Part shown: positions 63,828-64,000 of the stretch, piece after piece | Layout of the letters: the number at the start of each line of letters is the position of its first letter | Position numbering within the stretch: the first letter of the stretch is position 1 | Assembly (NCBI GenBank): GCA_903925975.1 | Contig: CAIYHG010000124.1 | Coordinates: 36,397-100,396, forward strand | Reading direction: 5' to 3' | Source of the DNA: an uncultured Acidobacteriia bacterium | GTDB lineage: Bacteria; Acidobacteriota; Terriglobia; Bryobacterales; Bryobacteraceae | DNA length: 64,000 bases | Notes under the pieces: generated by a model | What the model was told of the DNA's origin: nothing | Databases searched by the model: none | What the model saw: only the letters and a program-made list of their open reading frames with translations | Translations under genes and position numbers: made by a program

Positions 63828-64000
63828 GCATGACGTGATTTGTGCAGTAAATCTGTTGACTAGCAGGCTGCTGAAAATCCGCTGCTGACGAACCGGCGAC
63901 TCACTCCGTACGGTTCTTGGTGCGGTTTTGGGGGCATCCGGGGCTCATCCCCGTCGGCCCGTGCTGAAAAACGCCGCTTTTCGGCGTCTCCAGATACACG

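Overview
The window is about 64 kb of GC-rich bacterial chromosome with dense coding on both strands. It is most likely from an Acidobacteriota (Solibacteres/Bryobacterales-like) genome. The pointers are an imuA-imuB-dnaE2 mutagenesis cassette, a dnaK-dnaJ-hspR operon, a yqhQ(DUF1385)-prfA-prmC order, a class II photolyase, a PadR-headed RND efflux operon, PadR/PIN/HEPN accessory genes and many small secreted proteins. This taxonomic call is inferred from gene content; no rRNA or tRNA gene is present to anchor it.

Layout. (1) 1-7.35 kb: one overlapping + strand operon of redox genes: the end of a GXGXG glutamate-synthase-type protein, hdrC, hdrB, a 1490-residue protein that fuses HdrA, a GltD-like NAD(P)H flavoprotein and a second HdrA, then mvhD and a metV-like MTHFR C-terminal-domain gene. 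It reads as a soluble electron-bifurcating or confurcating complex with a built-in NAD(P)H module. (2) 7.5-20 kb: an accessory zone with a HEPN-like protein, a RelE/HTH toxin-antitoxin pair, the imuA-imuB-dnaE2 cassette, a MntA/HepT pair, a DUF3788 protein, a cobalamin-type radical SAM enzyme and VapBC. (3) 20-25 kb: housekeeping, including a CBS protein, a CbiX-like chelatase and dnaK-dnaJ-hspR, with an HspR operator (HAIR) upstream of a near-consensus sigma70 promoter. (4) 25-34 kb: CPBP protease, a kinase, a nucleotidyltransferase pair bounded by short direct repeats, ABC-F, zinc-ribbon proteins, a membrane glycosyltransferase and a four-haem cytochrome c. (5) 34-46 kb: prmC, prfA, yqhQ, a TIGR01777 epimerase, photolyase, a SET-domain protein, then amtB-glnB-glnD for nitrogen control. 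(6) 46-52 kb: padR-tolC-RND-adaptor. (7) 52-64 kb: secreted beta-propeller and S55-type peptidase, tsaD, rlmN, an M16 peptidase and the AmmeMemoRadiSam genes of unsolved function.

The strongest unexplained signal is a set of short palindromic repeats that begin with GTGG. They resemble REP/BIME elements mobilised by RAYT transposases. Copies lie between genes, and three separate ones appear to be inserted in frame inside all three genes of the imuA-imuB-dnaE2 cassette. One perfect 22-bp inverted repeat forms a 109-bp element inside dnaE2. A decayed RAYT transposase lies at 41.5 kb next to another copy. A second family (tandem hairpins with a TTCG loop) and a third (55-bp direct repeats) are also present.
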